From Pseudomonas sp. RIT409 (lineage in GTDB: Bacteria; Pseudomonadota; Gammaproteobacteria; Pseudomonadales; Pseudomonadaceae), in assembly GCF_003052515.2 (NCBI RefSeq), contig NZ_QARE02000006.1, positions 1-64,000 of the forward strand: a stretch of 64,000 bases of DNA. The letters run 5' to 3'. Below are positions 47,027 to 56,084 of this stretch, piece by piece. A program made the position numbers and the translations under genes. Within the stretch, counting starts at the first letter, position 1; every line of letters starts with the position of its first letter. The notes below the pieces were generated by a model, which worked only from the letters and a program-made list of their open reading frames with translations, had not been told where the DNA came from and made no database searches.

Positions 47027-48688
47027 GTGAGTGAGTTAATTCGTGTACCCGACATCGGCAGCGGTGACGGTGAAGTCATTGAGTTGTTCGTCAAGGTCGG
47101 TGATCGCATCGAGGCCGACCAAAGCCTCCTGACCCTGGAGTCGGACAAGGCCAGCATGGAAATTCCGGCGCCGAAAGCCGGTGTCGTCAAAGCACTGAAA
47201 GTGAAGCTGGGCGACCGTCTGAAAGAAGGCGACGAACTGCTGGAACTGGAAGTGGAAGGCGACGCGGCCGCCGCACCGGCGGCTGAACCTGCTGCCCAGG
47301 CCCCTGCTGCCCCGGCGCCCGCCGCCGAGCAACCCGCTGAAGCCGCGCCTGCACCTGCCGCCGCGCCTGCTGCTGCCGCAAGCGAGTCGGTTCAGGATAT
47401 CCATGTACCGGACATCGGCTCGTCGGGCAAAGCTCGCATCATCGAGTTGCTGGTCAAGGCCGGCGACAGCATCGAAGCGGATCAATCGCTGATCACGCTG
47501 GAATCGGACAAAGCCTCGATGGAGATTCCTTCTCCAGCGGCAGGCGTGGTCGAAAGCATCAGCGTCAAGGTCGAAGACGAAGTCGGCACTGGTGACCTGA
47601 TCCTGAAACTGAAGGTCGCAGGCGCTGCTCCGGCTGCCGCACCGGCTCCAGCCGCTGCTCCGGCTCAAGCCCCGGCCAAGGCTGAAACCCCTGCCGCCGC
47701 ATCGGCTCCCGCTCCAGCGCCAAAAGCTGAAGCGGCACCGGCTCCGGCCGCTGCTCCGGCTGCAAGCGGTGCAAAAGTCCACGCAGGCCCGGCAGTTCGC
47801 CAACTGGCGCGTGAGTTCGGCGTCGAGCTGAACGCTGTGACGGCTACCGGCCCACACGGCCGCGTCCTGAAGGAAGACGTGCAGGCGTACGTCAAATCCA
47901 TCATGACCAAGGCCAAAGACTCTCCAGCTGCTGCTGGCGCGACCGGCGGCATGGGCATCCCTCCGGTTCCGGAAGTCGATTTCAGCCGTTTCGGTGAAAT
48001 CGAAGAAGTGCCGATGACTCGCCTGATGCAACTGGGCGCGACCGGCCTGCACCGCAGCTGGCTGAACATTCCCCACGTCACGCAGTTCGACCAAGCCGAC
48101 ATCACCGACCTGGAAGCTTTCCGCGTCGCGCAGAAAGCCGTCGCTGAAAAAGCGGGCGTGAAGCTGACCGTGCTGCCATTGCTGCTCAAGTCCATCGCGC
48201 ACCTGCTCAAGGAAATGCCGGACTTCAACAGCTCGCTGGCCCCTAGTGGCAAAGCGGTCATTCGCAAGAAGTACTTCCACATCGGCTTCGCCGTGGATAC
48301 CCCGGACGGTCTGCTGGTGCCGGTGATCAAGAACGTCGACCAGAAGAGCCTGTTGCAACTGGCGGCGGAAGCGGCCGAGCTGGCCGAGAAAGCCCGCTCC
48401 AAAAAGCTGTCGGCCAACGACATGCAAGGTGCCTGCTTCACCATCTCCAGCCTCGGCCACATTGGCGGCACAGGCTTCACGCCGATCGTCAACGCGCCGG
48501 AAGTCGCGATCCTGGGCGTGTCCAAGGCCACCATGCAGCCCGTTTGGGACGGCAAAGCCTTCCAGCCTCGTCTGATGCTGCCGCTGTCGCTGTCCTACGA
48601 CCACCGCGTGATCAATGGTGCTGCGGCTGCGCGTTTCACCAAGCGTTTGAGCGATCTGCTGGCGGACATCCGGACGATCTTGCTGTAA
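47027..48688 (+). CDS. aceF: pyruvate dehydrogenase E2, dihydrolipoyllysine acetyltransferase
   Basis: A 553-residue core subunit of the pyruvate dehydrogenase complex. Two lipoyl domains (about 1-75 and 118-195) each carry the TLESDKASME lipoyl-lysine motif and are joined by Ala/Pro-rich linkers. An E3/E1-binding segment (GPAVRQLAREFGVEL) and the CoA acetyltransferase with SYDHRVINGAAAARF follow. The start is GTG 47027 with GAGGAG upstream; the longer frame from 46952 reads through the hairpin and is rejected. Two rather than three lipoyl domains is usual for Pseudomonas. Confidence 0.95.
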   Translation: MSELIRVPDIGSGDGEVIELFVKVGDRIEADQSLLTLESDKASMEIPAPKAGVVKALKVKLGDRLKEGDELLELEVEGDAAAAPAAEPAAQAPAAPAPAAEQPAEAAPAPAAAPAAAASESVQDIHVPDIGSSGKARIIELLVKAGDSIEADQSLITLESDKASMEIPSPAAGVVESISVKVEDEVGTGDLILKLKVAGAAPAAAPAPAAAPAQAPAKAETPAAASAPAPAPKAEAAPAPAAAPAASGAKVHAGPAVRQLAREFGVELNAVTATGPHGRVLKEDVQAYVKSIMTKAKDSPAAAGATGGMGIPPVPEVDFSRFGEIEEVPMTRLMQLGATGLHRSWLNIPHVTQFDQADITDLEAFRVAQKAVAEKAGVKLTVLPLLLKSIAHLLKEMPDFNSSLAPSGKAVIRKKYFHIGFAVDTPDGLLVPVIKNVDQKSLLQLAAEAAELAEKARSKKLSANDMQGACFTISSLGHIGGTGFTPIVNAPEVAILGVSKATMQPVWDGKAFQPRLMLPLSLSYDHRVINGAAAARFTKRLSDLLADIRTILL

Positions 48689-48753
48689 GTCGCACGGGGC
48701 TCGCTCCCACGAGCGGGCCTTGGCTGTTTTCGAGCGCCACGCTCGTACCTCAA

Positions 48754-48780
48754 CCCCGCTCAATCAGCGGGGCTTTTTTT
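48754..48780 (+). terminator. rho-independent terminator of aceEF
   Basis: CCCCGCT-CAATC-AGCGGGG followed by CTTTTTTT. A smaller CGAGCG/CGCTCG hairpin precedes it. Confidence 0.92.
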
Positions 48781-48799
48781 GCCGAAGATATGACAGATG

Positions 48800-48913
48800 G
48801 TAGGAGCGCGCTTGGTCCGGGCCGCATCCGGACGATTGGGCATGCCTGCCACCCACAGCGGTGAATGTGCCACCGCCGTCGTCCGGATGCGGCTCAGACC
48901 AAGCGCGCTCCTG
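48800..48913. repeat. long palindromic REP doublet of a second sequence class
   Basis: TAGGAGCGCGCTTGGTCCGG with CCGCATCCGGACGA on the left, and the inverse TCGTCCGGATGCGG...GACCAAGCGCGCTCCTG on the right, around a ~35 bp centre. It shares the GAGCGCGCTTG core with the other REPs but has a different inner arm (GGTCCGG rather than CCCGCGAT). The rest of the 448 bp aceF-dipA gap (to 49136) shows nothing further that I recognise. Confidence 0.75.
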
Positions 48914-49136
48914 CGGTCTGCTGGTCGCCGACACTCACGAATAACAACCACTTACCCGCCCTTTACGACAATTCCGACCAACAACCTTTAGTTAATCCAC
49001 GATTTGCCGACAGATTTATAGCACTAAGCCATCGCGCTCACTTGTCAGCCCGTGCGCCATGATGCAACCTTGCGACACGCGATTTAACGATGGGTTTCTG
49101 CCCACGCGCGACCGTACTCTCAAAGCGAGTTCCTTC

Positions 49137-51830
49137 ATGAAAAGCCAACCTGATGCTGCCGCAAGATCGGCAGCCGAGGTCGTGACGCAATTGCCGGTGC
49201 CCTCGCGGCTCGGCATGTTGCGTTTCGAGCGGCTGAATGAAGCCAGTTGGGCCATGCTTTACCTGGACCCCAACTGCGAAAAGCAATTCGACATGCCCGC
49301 CATCGAGCTGTGCGCCCTGATCGGGGCGCCGTACGCCAGCCTCATGGAGCCCGAGGCACGCTATCAGTTGCACGACTCGGTGCAGACGCAGCTCAGCAAG
49401 CACTCGCACTACATCATCCGCTATACCCTACACACCACCCGTGGGCCGCTGGGCCTGATGGAGATCGGTGAAGGCTACCGACAGCACAATCGGGAACTGT
49501 TGCGGGGTTACCTGATGGTGGTCAGCGACGTTTTCGACCCCAGCGAGCTCGCCTTCTCCCCCGACCTGGAAGTCCAGAATTCGCGCCTACAGATCGCGCT
49601 GGAGCTCAACCAGCGGGCGCAGCACGAACAGTTGCAGCACTTGGAGCGCGTGCGTGCTCAGCAGAACCTGATTTTGCGGCTGACCCGCCATCGTTATCGA
49701 TCCAGTGATTCGCTGCAGGAAGCGGCCGAGCTGATCACCAAAAACGCCTGCGAAATCTACGACATCGACCGCGCAGCCATCTGGAATCTCAACGGCCAGG
49801 TGCTGGAGCCCATTGCCGAGTACAGCCGTGCAGCCGATGAGTACCGCAAGGGTGCGCCCATCGATATCAGCCGCTACCCCAGTTACTTGGAAGCCCTGCA
49901 CAACAGCCGCGCCATCGACGCTCACGATGTGCAACATGACCCACGCACCCGCGAACTGGCCGAGAGTCTGGGCCCGCGTGACATCAACGCCATTCTCGAC
50001 GCCAGTATTCGTATCGATGGCCATGTAGTCGGTGTGCTGTGCCTGGAACAGACCGGCGTCACCCGCGAGTGGCAATCGGACGAGATCGCCTTTGCGGGCG
50101 AATTGGCCGATCAATTCGCCCAGGCCATCAACAACCACAACCGGCGCGCCGCAACCAATGCACTGCACCTGTTCCAGCGAGCGGTGGAGCAAAGCGCCAA
50201 CGCGTTCCTGCTGGTGAACCGCGAGGGCGTGGTGGAGTACGTCAACCCAAGTTTCACGGCAATCACCCAATACACCGCCGAGGAGGTCCAGGGCCAGCGC
50301 CTATCCGAGTTGCCGGCCCTGGAGAACCTCGACACGCTGCTGCTCGATGCCAATTCCAGCCTGGTCAGTGGCAACAGTTGGCAGGGCGAATTCAAAAGTC
50401 GGCGCAAGAACCTGGAACCCTATTGGGGCCAGCTCTCGATCTCCAAGGTCTACGGCGATAACCGCGAACTGACCCATTACATCGGCATCTACGAAGACAT
50501 CACCCAGGCCAAGCTCTCCCAGCAACGGATCGAGCGCCTGGCGTATACCGACAACCTGACCAACCTGGGCAACCGGCCAGCATTCATTCGCACCCTCGAC
50601 GAGCATTTCGCCCGCGACGTCGAAACGCCGATCAGCCTGTTGCTGGTCGACATCGACAACTTCAAGCGCATCAACGACAGCCTCGGCCATCAGACGGGCG
50701 ACAAGCTGCTGATCAGCCTGGCGCGCCGCCTGCGCAACAGCCTGAGCCCGAGCGGTATTCTGGCGCGCTTCGCCAGTAACGAGTTCGCCGTGCTGCTGGA
50801 CGACACGGCACCGGAAGAAGGTCAGCGCATCGCACAACAGGTGCTGACGACCCTCGACAAGCCCATGTTCGTCGACAATCAGCTGATCAGTGTCACAGGC
50901 TCCGTCGGCCTGGCTTGCGCGCCGTTGCATGGCCGCGATCCACAGACGTTGATGAAGAACGCCGGGCTCGCGCTGCACAAGGCGAAAGCCAACGGAAAGC
51001 ATCAGGTTCAGGTCTTCACCGAGGCGCTCAACGCAGAGGCCAGCTACAAGCTGTTCGTCGAAAACAACCTGCGGCGCGCGCTGACCCAGAACGAACTCGA
51101 AGTCTTTTACCAACCCAAGCTCTGCCTTCGCACAGGCCGGCTATTGGGCTTGGAAGCGCTGCTGCGCTGGAACCACCCGGAAAAGGGCATGATTCGTCCG
51201 GATCAGTTCATCAGCGTGGCCGAGGAAACCGGCCTGATCATCCCCATCGGGAAATGGGTCGCGCGCCAGTCCTGCCGCATGAGCAAGCAACTGAACGCTG
51301 CCGGTTACGGTAACTTGCATGTGGCAATCAACGTGTCGCCCAAACAGTTCTCGGACCCGGAACTGGTCAGCTCGCTGGCCAACATTCTGCGAGAGGAACA
51401 GCTCGACCCCTCATTGCTCGAACTCGAGTTAACCGAGGGTCTGCTGCTGGAGGCGACGGAAGATACGCGGCTACAACTGGAATCGTTGAAGACGCTGGGC
51501 CTGACCCTGGCCATGGACGACTTCGGAACCGGCTATTCGTCCTTCAGTTACCTGAAGAAATTCCCCATCGATGTGATCAAGATCGACCGCAGTTTCATCC
51601 GCGACATTCCGGATGACCAAGACGATATGGAAATCACCTCGGCGGTCATCGCCATGGCGCACAACCTCAAGCTGACGGTGGTGGCCGAGGGCATCGAAAC
51701 GGCCGAACAACTGGCATTCCTGCGCCGTCATCGCTGCGATGTCGGCCAAGGGTATCTGTTCGACAAGCCCATTCCCGGCGAAGACCTCATCAACGCCTTG
51801 CGTCGCTACCCTCGCGTCAGCCGCGGCTGA
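49137..51830 (+). CDS. dipA: cyclic di-GMP phosphodiesterase DipA (GAF-PAS-GGDEF-EAL)
   Basis: A 897-residue regulator. An N-terminal sensory region is followed by a GAF domain (about 200-350), a PAS domain (about 360-480), a degenerate GGDEF domain with ASNEF in place of GGDEF (about 540), and an EAL domain with intact EALLRWNHP and DDFGTGYSS motifs. It therefore should degrade c-di-GMP, not make it. P. aeruginosa DipA (PA5017), which promotes biofilm dispersal, occupies the same place after aceF. ATG 49137 (MKSQPDAAAR) fits orthologue length; the frame opens at 49059. Confidence 0.9.
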   Translation: MKSQPDAAARSAAEVVTQLPVPSRLGMLRFERLNEASWAMLYLDPNCEKQFDMPAIELCALIGAPYASLMEPEARYQLHDSVQTQLSKHSHYIIRYTLHTTRGPLGLMEIGEGYRQHNRELLRGYLMVVSDVFDPSELAFSPDLEVQNSRLQIALELNQRAQHEQLQHLERVRAQQNLILRLTRHRYRSSDSLQEAAELITKNACEIYDIDRAAIWNLNGQVLEPIAEYSRAADEYRKGAPIDISRYPSYLEALHNSRAIDAHDVQHDPRTRELAESLGPRDINAILDASIRIDGHVVGVLCLEQTGVTREWQSDEIAFAGELADQFAQAINNHNRRAATNALHLFQRAVEQSANAFLLVNREGVVEYVNPSFTAITQYTAEEVQGQRLSELPALENLDTLLLDANSSLVSGNSWQGEFKSRRKNLEPYWGQLSISKVYGDNRELTHYIGIYEDITQAKLSQQRIERLAYTDNLTNLGNRPAFIRTLDEHFARDVETPISLLLVDIDNFKRINDSLGHQTGDKLLISLARRLRNSLSPSGILARFASNEFAVLLDDTAPEEGQRIAQQVLTTLDKPMFVDNQLISVTGSVGLACAPLHGRDPQTLMKNAGLALHKAKANGKHQVQVFTEALNAEASYKLFVENNLRRALTQNELEVFYQPKLCLRTGRLLGLEALLRWNHPEKGMIRPDQFISVAEETGLIIPIGKWVARQSCRMSKQLNAAGYGNLHVAINVSPKQFSDPELVSSLANILREEQLDPSLLELELTEGLLLEATEDTRLQLESLKTLGLTLAMDDFGTGYSSFSYLKKFPIDVIKIDRSFIRDIPDDQDDMEITSAVIAMAHNLKLTVVAEGIETAEQLAFLRRHRCDVGQGYLFDKPIPGEDLINALRRYPRVSRG

Positions 51831-51933
51831 ACCCTTCCCTGCTCTGCCCTTGTGCGGCAAACTGGCCGCCTTGATCGGAATCAGAATCCTCTGACTTCAC
51901 TTAGCCGTTATCTGTCCAGAGAGGATCGACCTC

Positions 51934-52593
51934 ATGGCCTTGCGCTCGGAAATTCTTGTGAACAAAAGTGATATGCCCACCGCCCAGCAAGCCTTGCCGG
52001 GCCGCGAAACGCCGATGGCGCTCCCTGAAACGCACTTCGTCAACGGTCGTCCACTACTGGGACCGTTCTTCGAGGACGTGGAGTTCGCAATCTTCGGTCT
52101 GGGTTGCTTCTGGGGTGCGGAACGTCGTTTCTGGCAACGCGAAGGCGTCGTCAGCACGGTCGTGGGCTACGCCGGTGGCTTTACACCAAATCCGACCTAT
52201 GAAGAAGTCTGTTCGGGGCTGACCGGGCATAGCGAAGTGGTGCTTGTGGTCTACGAGCCTGCGAAGGTCAGCTACGAAGCGCTGCTGGCGATGTTTTGGG
52301 AACTGCACAACCCGACTCAGGGCATGCGTCAGGGCAACGACATCGGTACTCAGTACCGCTCGGTGATCTACGCCACCACACCTGACCAATTGGACGCTGC
52401 GAAGAAAAGCGCCGAGGTGTATCAGGCCGAATTGAGCAAAGCCGGCCTGGGTCAAATCACCACGGAAATCGATCAGGCGCCGACGGTTTATTTCGCTGAG
52501 GCTTATCATCAGCAGTACCTGGCGAAGAACCCGCAGGGTTACTGCGGCATTGGCGGAACCGGGGTGTGCATGCCACCGAGCCTGAATCGCTGA
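51934..52593 (+). CDS. msrA: peptide methionine sulfoxide reductase MsrA
   Basis: A 219-residue cytosolic repair enzyme reducing methionine-S-sulfoxide in proteins. The catalytic motif [11 protein letters not shown] contains the nucleophilic cysteine. The C-terminal [10 protein letters not shown] supplies resolving cysteines. The GTQYRSVIY block is also standard. GAGAGGA precedes ATG 51934. Follows dipA by 103 bp as in other pseudomonads. Confidence 0.96.
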   Translation: MALRSEILVNKSDMPTAQQALPGRETPMALPETHFVNGRPLLGPFFEDVEFAIFGLGCFWGAERRFWQREGVVSTVVGYAGGFTPNPTYEEVCSGLTGHSEVVLVVYEPAKVSYEALLAMFWELHNPTQGMRQGNDIGTQYRSVIYATTPDQLDAAKKSAEVYQAELSKAGLGQITTEIDQAPTVYFAEAYHQQYLAKNPQGYCGIGGTGVCMPPSLNR

Positions 52594-52600
52594 TCATCCC

Positions 52601-52686
52601 GTAGAAGCGCTTGCCCGCGATAGCGTCGGTACCCCGACAGCGTGGGTGACTGATACTCCATTGTTGCAGGCAAGCGCGCTTCTACA
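52601..52686. repeat. REPIN between msrA and rlmJ
   Basis: GTAGAAGCGCTTGCCCGCGA and inverted GGCAAGCGCGCTTCTAC. The right half lacks part of the usual GCGGG block. It sits between convergent genes. Confidence 0.8.
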
Positions 52687-52781
52687 GATCGAGCGGGGCG
52701 AACTCAAACCTTTCAGACACCCTCATGCCCCTTAGCAGCCCGGCTTGCCAGCAATAGCCCCCTCTCCAAACCGCCACGGCC

Positions 52782-53624
52782 TCACGCCTCGGCAATCAGC
52801 CAATCCAACCGCCAGTCACCCTTGGTTTGCGCCAGCTTTTCTGCCAGCCATGGCAGCAATTCACGCAGTTCTTCTTCCAGCCCCCACGGCGGGTTGGCGA
52901 TGGCCAGGCCCGAGCCGTTGAGGCTGTTCGGCGTTTCCAGCGGGTGCACCAGCAGCTCGACACGCAGCAGTTTGGGCGCGCCTGTCTCGGCCAGCTCCTG
53001 ATAGAAACGCTTGAGCGCGCGCGGATCCTTGATCGGGTACCAGATCGCCGCCACGGTCTGACGCATCCGCCCTATCGTCTCCTTGAGCGCTACCGAGCAG
53101 CGCTTCATCTCGTCCAACTGCTCGAACGGCGGATCGATCAGCATCACCGCGCGTTTTTCCTGCACCGGCAGCAAAGCACGCGGAACATGCCAGCCTTCGC
53201 CCAGATGCACGGCCACGCGCTTGTCATACTTCATGTTGTCCTTGAGCAGTACGCCGTCTTCCGGATGCTTCTCGTTGAGCAGCACGCGGTCCTGCTCGCG
53301 TGTCACGCGGCGCGCCAGCTCAGGGGAACCGGGGTAATAACGCAACTCGCCGGTCTTGCGGTTCATGTGACGGATCACATCCAGATACCCGGCCGCCACG
53401 GCGGGCACATCGGTAGCGTCCCATAGACGGCCAATACCTTCGATCCACTCGCCCGTGCGGGTGGCCTGATCGCCTTGCAGATCGTAAAGCCCAATGCCGG
53501 CGTGGGTGTCGAGGTACGCGAGCGGTTGCTCCTTGCGCGACATCAGCGCAATCAAACGAGTCAGGACGATGTGTTTCAAGACGTCGGCGTGGTTGCCAGC
53601 GTGAAAGGCGTGACGGTAGTTCAT
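52782..53624 (-). CDS. rlmJ: 23S rRNA adenine-2030 N6-methyltransferase
   Basis: A 280-residue SAM-dependent methyltransferase acting on 23S rRNA A2030. The N-terminus NYRHAFHAGNHADVLKH is the family hallmark, and the catalytic motif IDPPFEQ is intact. AGGAG precedes ATG 53624. Monocistronic; convergent with msrA. Confidence 0.93.
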   Translation of the reverse strand: MNYRHAFHAGNHADVLKHIVLTRLIALMSRKEQPLAYLDTHAGIGLYDLQGDQATRTGEWIEGIGRLWDATDVPAVAAGYLDVIRHMNRKTGELRYYPGSPELARRVTREQDRVLLNEKHPEDGVLLKDNMKYDKRVAVHLGEGWHVPRALLPVQEKRAVMLIDPPFEQLDEMKRCSVALKETIGRMRQTVAAIWYPIKDPRALKRFYQELAETGAPKLLRVELLVHPLETPNSLNGSGLAIANPPWGLEEELRELLPWLAEKLAQTKGDWRLDWLIAEA

Positions 53625-53716
53625 GGCGGCTCCTGGAAGGCTGCGGAGTTTAGCAAACCAGGCTTGTTTTGGCAGACGCTTCCTCTGTCACGTTTGATCG
53701 CCAAACGCCTTCACCT

Positions 53717-54205
53717 TTAACGTGCGTCGGGCTCTGCATACCGTTTGGAGACACCTTCGAGGGACCGCACACGCCCCACACTGAAGGGGCAGGGTTTCAG
53801 CATGACGGTCCCGGAAGGCGCGGCCAGACACGCCGGATGATCGTAGAAATCTGCCCAGCGATTCACGACCTCGTACCCGCCGGCTTTCAATTGATTGAAG
53901 TTCCAGTTGTTCAACATGGCAGGCCCTGCCAAGTTGCCCTCGCAATCACGAAGCTTGACCTCGTCACTCCCCTTGAACGTGGTTAGACAGCGCATCTTCT
54001 TGCCATCGGGGGAGTGGATTCTGATCTAAAAATAGCCATTACCGATGTTGGCCAGCTCCCAAACGCCCGGATTTTCAGCGCCGAGCTCAATTTCGCCTCG
54101 TGGCGCTTGAGAAGGTTCTTCCGCTTGAACAGCCGTCCAGCCAAGGCATGTGAACATGAGACATGACAGGCAGCATTGCACTGCCAGGCGCCCGAGACGG
54201 TTCAC
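53717..54205 (-). pseudogene. small exported protein gene interrupted by one in-frame TAG
   Basis: From GTG 54205 the frame encodes a signal peptide (RLAVQCCLSCLMFTCLGWTAVQA, cleavage before EEPSQ), runs 59 codons, hits TAG at 54026-54028 (GYF-stop-IRIHSPDGKK), and continues open for 102 more codons to 53717. Without the stop it would be a periplasmic protein of about 162 residues. A CAG-to-TAG change would explain it. The downstream half alone (ATG 53995) has no ribosome site that I can see. I do not recognise the family; the C-terminal part with several cysteines could be a small disulfide-bonded domain. Confidence 0.7.
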
Positions 54206-54598
54206 TATGCATTGCGCTTCTCCATGAGGTCTTTAGCGGCCACCTCGATATGACCCTTTTTTCAAGATAGCGAACGGGAGCGCAGGGCTTGGAACGATCC
54301 GAAGTAATGATTAAAGCGAATCGCGATTAGGCGAAATGGTAGGCGTCTTTTCAACGGGCAAAAAAAGCCCCGGTCAAGCCGTTACGAAACCGGGGTCGAG
54401 GCATTTGTCCGGGCCAGAAGGTGACCAACCCAAGCTTCGGACAATGATGAGTGAAGCCATTATGTGGATTGAACTAACCGGTTACATAGCTAAAACCGAC
54501 ACCCTGTTGCGCATGCCAGACATCGCCTGCGACAGGTATTGCCGAGTGCGCAGCGCGCTCCCAGAATCGGTGCAACCTCAATAAAAGGAGCGAGCCTC
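54206..54598. other. 393 bp intergenic region with terminator and a palindrome
   Basis: Apart from the minus-strand terminator, it contains the 10 bp palindrome TAACCGGTTA near 54476 and no supported ORF. Small reading frames here lack ribosome sites. It could host a small RNA on the minus strand. Confidence 0.45.
54360..54396 (-). terminator. orphan intrinsic terminator on the minus strand
   Basis: On the minus strand CCCCGGT ... ACCGGGG(C) forms a 7 bp GC-rich stem with a 14 nt loop followed by seven U residues. No annotated minus-strand gene ends here: the next minus-strand gene upstream (gbdR) is beyond the plus-strand gene at 54599. It implies an unannotated transcript within about 54400-54600. 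Confidence 0.6.
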
Positions 54599-54862
54599 AT
54601 GATGCATGCAGACCTGATCGACCAGGACGATCTTCTCGGCCAACTCAGAGCCATCGGTTTTGAAATGCCGTCAGGTGCCACGGCCGAGCAAGCGTGCGCT
54701 CAGGCCGTCTGCGGCCTCAATGAAGACCGCGCCCGCGCATTGCGGCAGCTGGTCGAGAAGATGCTCAGCGGCAGCGCGACCATCCTGCCTGCCGTGCGCC
54801 AGGCGATCGATCAACAGTTGTTGCCGGCGCTGGCGTCGTACAACAAGAGCAAGGCGCACTGA
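54599..54862 (+). CDS. small hypothetical helical protein
   Basis: 87 residues starting MMHADLIDQDDLLGQL, with AGGAG 8 bp upstream of ATG 54599. No signal peptide or membrane segment. It is predicted mostly helical, with one acidic N-terminal and one basic C-terminal (YNKSKAH) end. I do not recognise its family. Codon use and the ribosome site support a real gene. It stands alone between an intergenic region and a REPIN. Confidence 0.65.
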   Translation: MMHADLIDQDDLLGQLRAIGFEMPSGATAEQACAQAVCGLNEDRARALRQLVEKMLSGSATILPAVRQAIDQQLLPALASYNKSKAH

Positions 54863-54873
54863 GCGTTCATCTT

Positions 54874-54962
54874 TGCAGATGCGCGCTTGCCCGTGATGAC
54901 GGTGTGTCTGCACCCAATACGGCGGCTGACACGCCCTGTTCGCGGGCAAGCGCGCTCCTACG
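54874..54962. repeat. REPIN downstream of the small hypothetical gene
   Basis: GATGCGCGCTTGCCCGTGAT and inverted TTCGCGGGCAAGCGCGCTCC around a ~45 bp loop. It lies between convergent genes. Confidence 0.8.
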
Positions 54963-54980
54963 GCCTTACGGTGTGAGTGC

Positions 54981-56084
54981 TTACAACCTCACACTCGCGA
55001 ACGTCGATTCGTTGCGCGCCTGGCTCAAGGCCGAGAGCGGACCGGAAAGCGGAGCCAGCACCATCGCTTGCGGAATCGGCATCATCGCCACCTGCTGCGC
55101 GGTATTGGAGCCGACACGCTCATCCCGTGGCGGAATGCCGAAGTACTCGCGGTAGCACTTGGAGAAGTGCGGCGTTGAGACAAAACCACAGACCGAAGCC
55201 ACTTCGATGATCGACATCGGCGTCTGCTTGAGCAGTTGCCGGGCCCGGATCAGGCGCAACTTGAGGTAGTAGCGCGACGGCGAGCAATGCAGGTACTTCT
55301 GGAACAGCCTTTCCAACTGACGCCGCGACACCGAGACATAGACGGCCAGTTCATCGAGGTCGATCGGCTCTTCGAGGTTGGCCTCCATCAACGCGACGAT
55401 TTCCTGAAGCTTGGGCTGATTGGTCCCCAGCATGTGCTTGAGCGGCACGCGCTGGTGATCCTGCTCATTGCGAATGCGCTCATAAACGAACATTTCGGAA
55501 ATCGCGGCGGACAGCTCACGACCATGATCACGGCTGATCAGGTGCAGCATCATGTCCAGCGGCGCCGTGCCACCGGAGCTGGTGAAGCGGTTACGGTCCA
55601 GTGTGAACAGACGCGTGCTCATGGCCACGCGCGGGAAGGCTTCCTGCATCGCCGCCAGACATTCCCAGTGCACGCTGCAATCGAAGCCGTCGAGCAAGCC
55701 AGCGCATGCCAACGCCCAACTGCCGGTGCAGACAGCGCCTAGACGACGAGACTGACGGGCCTGGCTCTGCAGCCAGCTCACATGTTCACGGGTGACGGTG
55801 CGTTGAATCCCGACGCCGCCGCAGACGATCACGGTGTCCAGCACCGGCGCCTTGTGCATGGCTGCGTCAGGGGTGATCTGCAGACCGTCGCTGGCCCAGA
55901 CCTGGTTGCCGTCGACGCTCAACGTGGTCCAGCGATACAGCTCACGGCCGGAAAGTTGGTTGGCCATACGCAGTGGCTCAACCGCAGATGCGAGAGAGAT
56001 CAGTGTGAAATTGTCCAACAGCAGGAAGCCGATGGATTGAGGCGCACGGTTCTGGGGTTGAGCCCCGGAGTTGAACGAAGTCAT
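54981..56084 (-). CDS. gbdR: GbdR, glycine betaine/dimethylglycine-responsive AraC-family activator
   Basis: A 367-residue GlxA-type regulator. An N-terminal DJ-1/PfpI-like sensor domain (IGFLLLDNFTLISLASAVEP; GAVCTGSWALACAGLLDG) is followed by a C-terminal AraC double helix-turn-helix (from about residue 225; VSVSRRQLERLFQKYL and VASVCGFVSTPHFSKCYREYFG). GbdR activates betaine catabolism and choline-uptake genes when betaine or dimethylglycine is present. ATG 56084 with GGAGATA upstream gives the usual 367 residues. It is next to sdaB and cbcXWV as in P. aeruginosa. Confidence 0.93.
   Translation of the reverse strand: MTSFNSGAQPQNRAPQSIGFLLLDNFTLISLASAVEPLRMANQLSGRELYRWTTLSVDGNQVWASDGLQITPDAAMHKAPVLDTVIVCGGVGIQRTVTREHVSWLQSQARQSRRLGAVCTGSWALACAGLLDGFDCSVHWECLAAMQEAFPRVAMSTRLFTLDRNRFTSSGGTAPLDMMLHLISRDHGRELSAAISEMFVYERIRNEQDHQRVPLKHMLGTNQPKLQEIVALMEANLEEPIDLDELAVYVSVSRRQLERLFQKYLHCSPSRYYLKLRLIRARQLLKQTPMSIIEVASVCGFVSTPHFSKCYREYFGIPPRDERVGSNTAQQVAMMPIPQAMVLAPLSGPLSALSQARNESTFASVRL

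Noticed and set aside
44650..47190. 846-codon minus-strand frame opposite aceE
   Set aside because: Antisense shadow of aceE; composition follows the complementary codons and it spans the aceE-aceF gap hairpin.
47036..48763. 575-codon minus-strand frame opposite aceF
   Set aside because: Low-complexity antisense translation of the Ala/Pro-rich linkers; no start signal.
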